64,000 nt of DNA, from contig JAGGRA010000005.1 of the NCBI GenBank assembly GCA_018613035.1, forward strand, positions 99,789-163,788, written 5' to 3'. The notes under the pieces are model-generated. The model saw only the letters and a program-made list of their open reading frames with translations. It searched no databases and was not told the DNA's origin. The position numbers and the translations under genes were made by a program. Positions 62,297 to 64,000 of the stretch are shown here, in pieces; positions within the stretch are counted from its first letter, which is position 1, and every line of letters begins with the position of its first letter. Origin of the DNA: Pseudomonas sp. ISL-84 (GTDB lineage: Bacteria; Bacillota; Bacilli; Bacillales; Cytobacillaceae).

Positions 62297-63382
62297 GTGC
62301 GTGTGTATATCCAGGAATTGCAAGAGGGCTGTATCTTATCAGAAGATGTTTTTAGTATGACCAATCGTCCGATCATTAGCCAAAAGACCGTTCTGACAAA
62401 AGAATTGCTTCATATTTTGAAGATATTTTTAATTGAAGAGGCTGTAGTTGAAAAAACATTAGTGAATGGGATGCCCTTCATTCCTGCTGAAGTAATTGAA
62501 GATGTCCAGAAAACCCAAGAAACAAAAGTAAATGATTCAAGCTTTTTAGATACTTTTTTAATAGGAGTTCAAAATTATAAAAAAGAATTTCTCGCCTGGC
62601 AGTCAGGAATGCCAATAGATATCGCAAAAATTAGAAATATAATGATTCCCCTCATTGACAAAATGGAGAGTAACCCTTCTGCAATTTTCTCCTTGCATCA
62701 TCTTTCCACTAATGAAGGCTATTTGCATCAGCATTCAGTGGCAGTCGGAATCATAAGTGCATTTATAGGAAAGAAATTAAATTTTAACAAAGGGGAAGTT
62801 GTGCAATTGGCACTTGGGGGCTGTCTTGCTGATGCAGGCATGGCAAAAATAAATCCTGTTATCCTGCAAAAGAATACTTCGCTAAGCTCTGAAGAATTTG
62901 AGGATATAAAAAGGCATTCCACCCATAGTTTTAAAATGGTCCAAAATATTTCTCTCTTAAGGGAGAGTACGAAGATTGGCATGTTTCAGCATCATGAACG
63001 GCTAGATGGCAGCGGTTATCCTTTTGGTGAAGAAGGCAGTAAAATCAATCAAACTGGAAAAATAATTGCCGTAGCAGATGCCTTCCATGCTATGACCTCT
63101 CAGAGGCTCTACCGGCGAAAGCAATCCCCTTTCAAAGTGCTTGAGATGCTTCTTCAGGATAGCTTTGGAAAATATGATATCCAATCCATTCAGGCTTTGG
63201 GATCCGGCATAATGACATTTTCTATTGGCAGCCGGGTTAAGCTTTCAGATGGACAGAATGCTGAAATCCTCTTTATAGAAGAAAAATCACCGACAAGGCC
63301 ATTAGTTAAAATAGAAGATACTGGGGAGATTATTCATTTAGAAAAAAACCGCCAGCTATTTATAGACGAAGTATTGAAATAG
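62297..63382 (+). CDS. HD-GYP-like signalling protein with an altered HD motif
   Basis: A protein of about 361 residues. An N-terminal beta-rich segment (MRVYIQELQEGCILSEDVF) precedes the HD-GYP region. The GYP part is intact: HHERLDGSGYP. The first histidine LHQHS is present, but the HD pair itself reads GCLADAGM where LHDIGK is usual, so a metal ligand histidine is lost. Cyclic-di-GMP cleavage may be lost or changed. The GTG at 62297 follows GGGGTG by 8 bases; a GTG 9 bp upstream is also open. It has its own promoter after the gyrA terminator. Confidence 0.85.
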   Translation: MRVYIQELQEGCILSEDVFSMTNRPIISQKTVLTKELLHILKIFLIEEAVVEKTLVNGMPFIPAEVIEDVQKTQETKVNDSSFLDTFLIGVQNYKKEFLAWQSGMPIDIAKIRNIMIPLIDKMESNPSAIFSLHHLSTNEGYLHQHSVAVGIISAFIGKKLNFNKGEVVQLALGGCLADAGMAKINPVILQKNTSLSSEEFEDIKRHSTHSFKMVQNISLLRESTKIGMFQHHERLDGSGYPFGEEGSKINQTGKIIAVADAFHAMTSQRLYRRKQSPFKVLEMLLQDSFGKYDIQSIQALGSGIMTFSIGSRVKLSDGQNAEILFIEEKSPTRPLVKIEDTGEIIHLEKNRQLFIDEVLK

Positions 63383-63426
63383 ACCATTTATTTGCGGTCT
63401 ATTTTTTATTAGATCTTTTTTATTGA

Positions 63427-63646
63427 CTCTGTTAAATTTGCCTGTTGGTTTCATCACGAGGCACTCAGCGAACAGCGGGCGGTCCGACACTCCTGCAGGG
63501 TCTCCCTTTGATTGGCACTCCCTCTTGAATAAGCTTCCTTGAATAAACACCGCACGAAGGAAATGCGATAGCATTTCCGAGGGTCTTGTGCCTTCCGCTC
63601 CAATAAACAGGATGCTTAAAAACATCAATAAGCTTTAACAGAGCCT
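63427..63646 (-). repeat. Intergenic palindromic repeat copy D
   Basis: It shares TCTGTTAAA ... CCTGTTGGTTTC and GCACTCAGCGAACAGCGGG at one end, ACTCCTGCAGGGTCTCCC in the middle, and CCTTCCGCTCCAATAAACAGG ... TTTAACAGAGCC at the other. The orientation matches copy A. Immediately upstream of the rRNA promoters. Confidence 0.7.
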
Positions 63647-63707
63647 ATTTATTAAGAGCTTATTTCATCTTTGGTTACTGATTAAATCACTTTCTTTTAA
63701 AAAACAC

Positions 63708-63736
63708 TTGCAAATAGAATGTCTGGCTGATATACT
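63708..63736 (+). promoter_or_regulatory. rRNA operon promoter P1
   Basis: -35 TTGCAA (63708-63713), 17-bp spacer, -10 TATACT (63731-63736), with an A-rich stretch upstream like an UP element. Confidence 0.75.
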
Positions 63737-63792
63737 AATTCAAGTCAGCAAGAGATGAACAACTTCATCAATAAGCTTTTTATAAAAACTTG

Positions 63793-63821
63793 TTGACATT
63801 GATTATCAGAAATGATATATT
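63793..63821 (+). promoter_or_regulatory. rRNA operon promoter P2
   Basis: -35 TTGACA (63793-63798), 17-bp spacer, -10 TATATT (63816-63821). The tandem P1-P2 arrangement is that of Bacillus rrn operons. Confidence 0.85.
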
Positions 63822-63824
63822 AAT

Positions 63825-64000
63825 AAAGTCGCCTTGAGCGACGGATTGATCTTTGAAAACTGAACGAACAAAAACGTCAACGTTAATTCTTTAGTCTTTT
63901 TTAAAAAGACAACAGCGGATCGTCGATTAAGAACGCCACGTCCTGTGGCAACATCGACGCCAACACATCCGTGTGTAAGTGAGCTTAATCAACTCTTATA
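63825..64000 (+). other. 16S rRNA leader (pre-rRNA, runs off the window)
   Basis: ATCTTTGAAAACTGAAC and the following AACAAAAACG box are standard Bacillus rrn leader text. A hairpin CGTCGAT (63921-63927) / ATCGACG (63953-63959) with an inner GCCAC/GTGGC stem is a likely processing structure. The window ends where the mature 16S rRNA should begin, so no rRNA body is included. Confidence 0.8.

Overview
The window is low-GC Gram-positive DNA from a Bacillaceae chromosome. Its order is walRKHIJ-htrC-rlmH, purA-dnaB-rplI-gdpP, rpsF-ssb-rpsR-ychF, parAB-noc-rsmG-mnmG-mnmE-khpB-yidC-rnpA-rpmH, then dnaA-dnaN-rlbA-recF-remB-gyrB-gyrA and an rRNA operon, which is the classic Bacillus origin neighbourhood. 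The proteins look close to, but not the same as, those of B. subtilis and B. cereus. A Cytobacillus/Mesobacillus-like genus is a reasonable guess; the species cannot be fixed from the sequence alone. Almost all core genes left of dnaA read leftward and those right of it read rightward, so transcription runs away from the origin with the forks.

Positions 1 to about 16,160 are an accessory island ending exactly at the 3' end of rlmH, the integration site that staphylococcal SCC elements also use. It carries a leftward BREX type 1 defence operon (brxA, brxB, brxC, pglX; pglZ and brxL would lie beyond the left edge), a small serine resolvase, a DUF4238 gene, a large serine recombinase preceded by a translationally coupled 56-residue ORF, a CHAT-protease gene next to a DUF1883 gene, and a second large serine recombinase. 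The last 21 codons of that recombinase are read from the antisense strand of host rlmH. The island is AT-rich compared with the core and looks composite.

Positions 16,155-49,110 are core chromosome on the minus strand: rlmH, a CxxH/CxxC protein, htrC, the WalRK cell-wall control operon, an M23 peptidoglycan hydrolase, four tRNAs (Lys, Glu, Asp, Phe) with a truncated tRNA-Lys copy, purA with PurR-like boxes, the replicative helicase, rplI-gdpP-yybS, rpsF-ssb-rpsR under an S6:S18-type leader, ychF, a molybdopterin oxidoreductase, a DUF951 protein, an MscS channel, yyaC (plus strand), a DUF554 membrane protein, parB/parA, noc, rsmG, mnmG and mnmE. parS sites lie inside parB and inside walK.

Positions 49,110-64,000 hold khpB-yidC-rnpA-rpmH, the bipartite oriC (DnaA-box cluster before dnaA; DnaA boxes, DnaA-trio and AT-rich unwinding element between dnaA and dnaN), then dnaN, rlbA, recF, remB, gyrB, gyrA, an HD-GYP-like gene with a damaged HD motif, and tandem rRNA promoters with the 16S leader running off the right edge.

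Structure not explained by genes includes a 20-21 bp-periodic TATCGGTCA array upstream of ychF, at least five copies of an imperfect palindromic intergenic repeat, and DnaA-box clusters away from oriC. Start codons were chosen by Shine-Dalgarno position and family length. No database search was run; family names come from recognised motifs and synteny.
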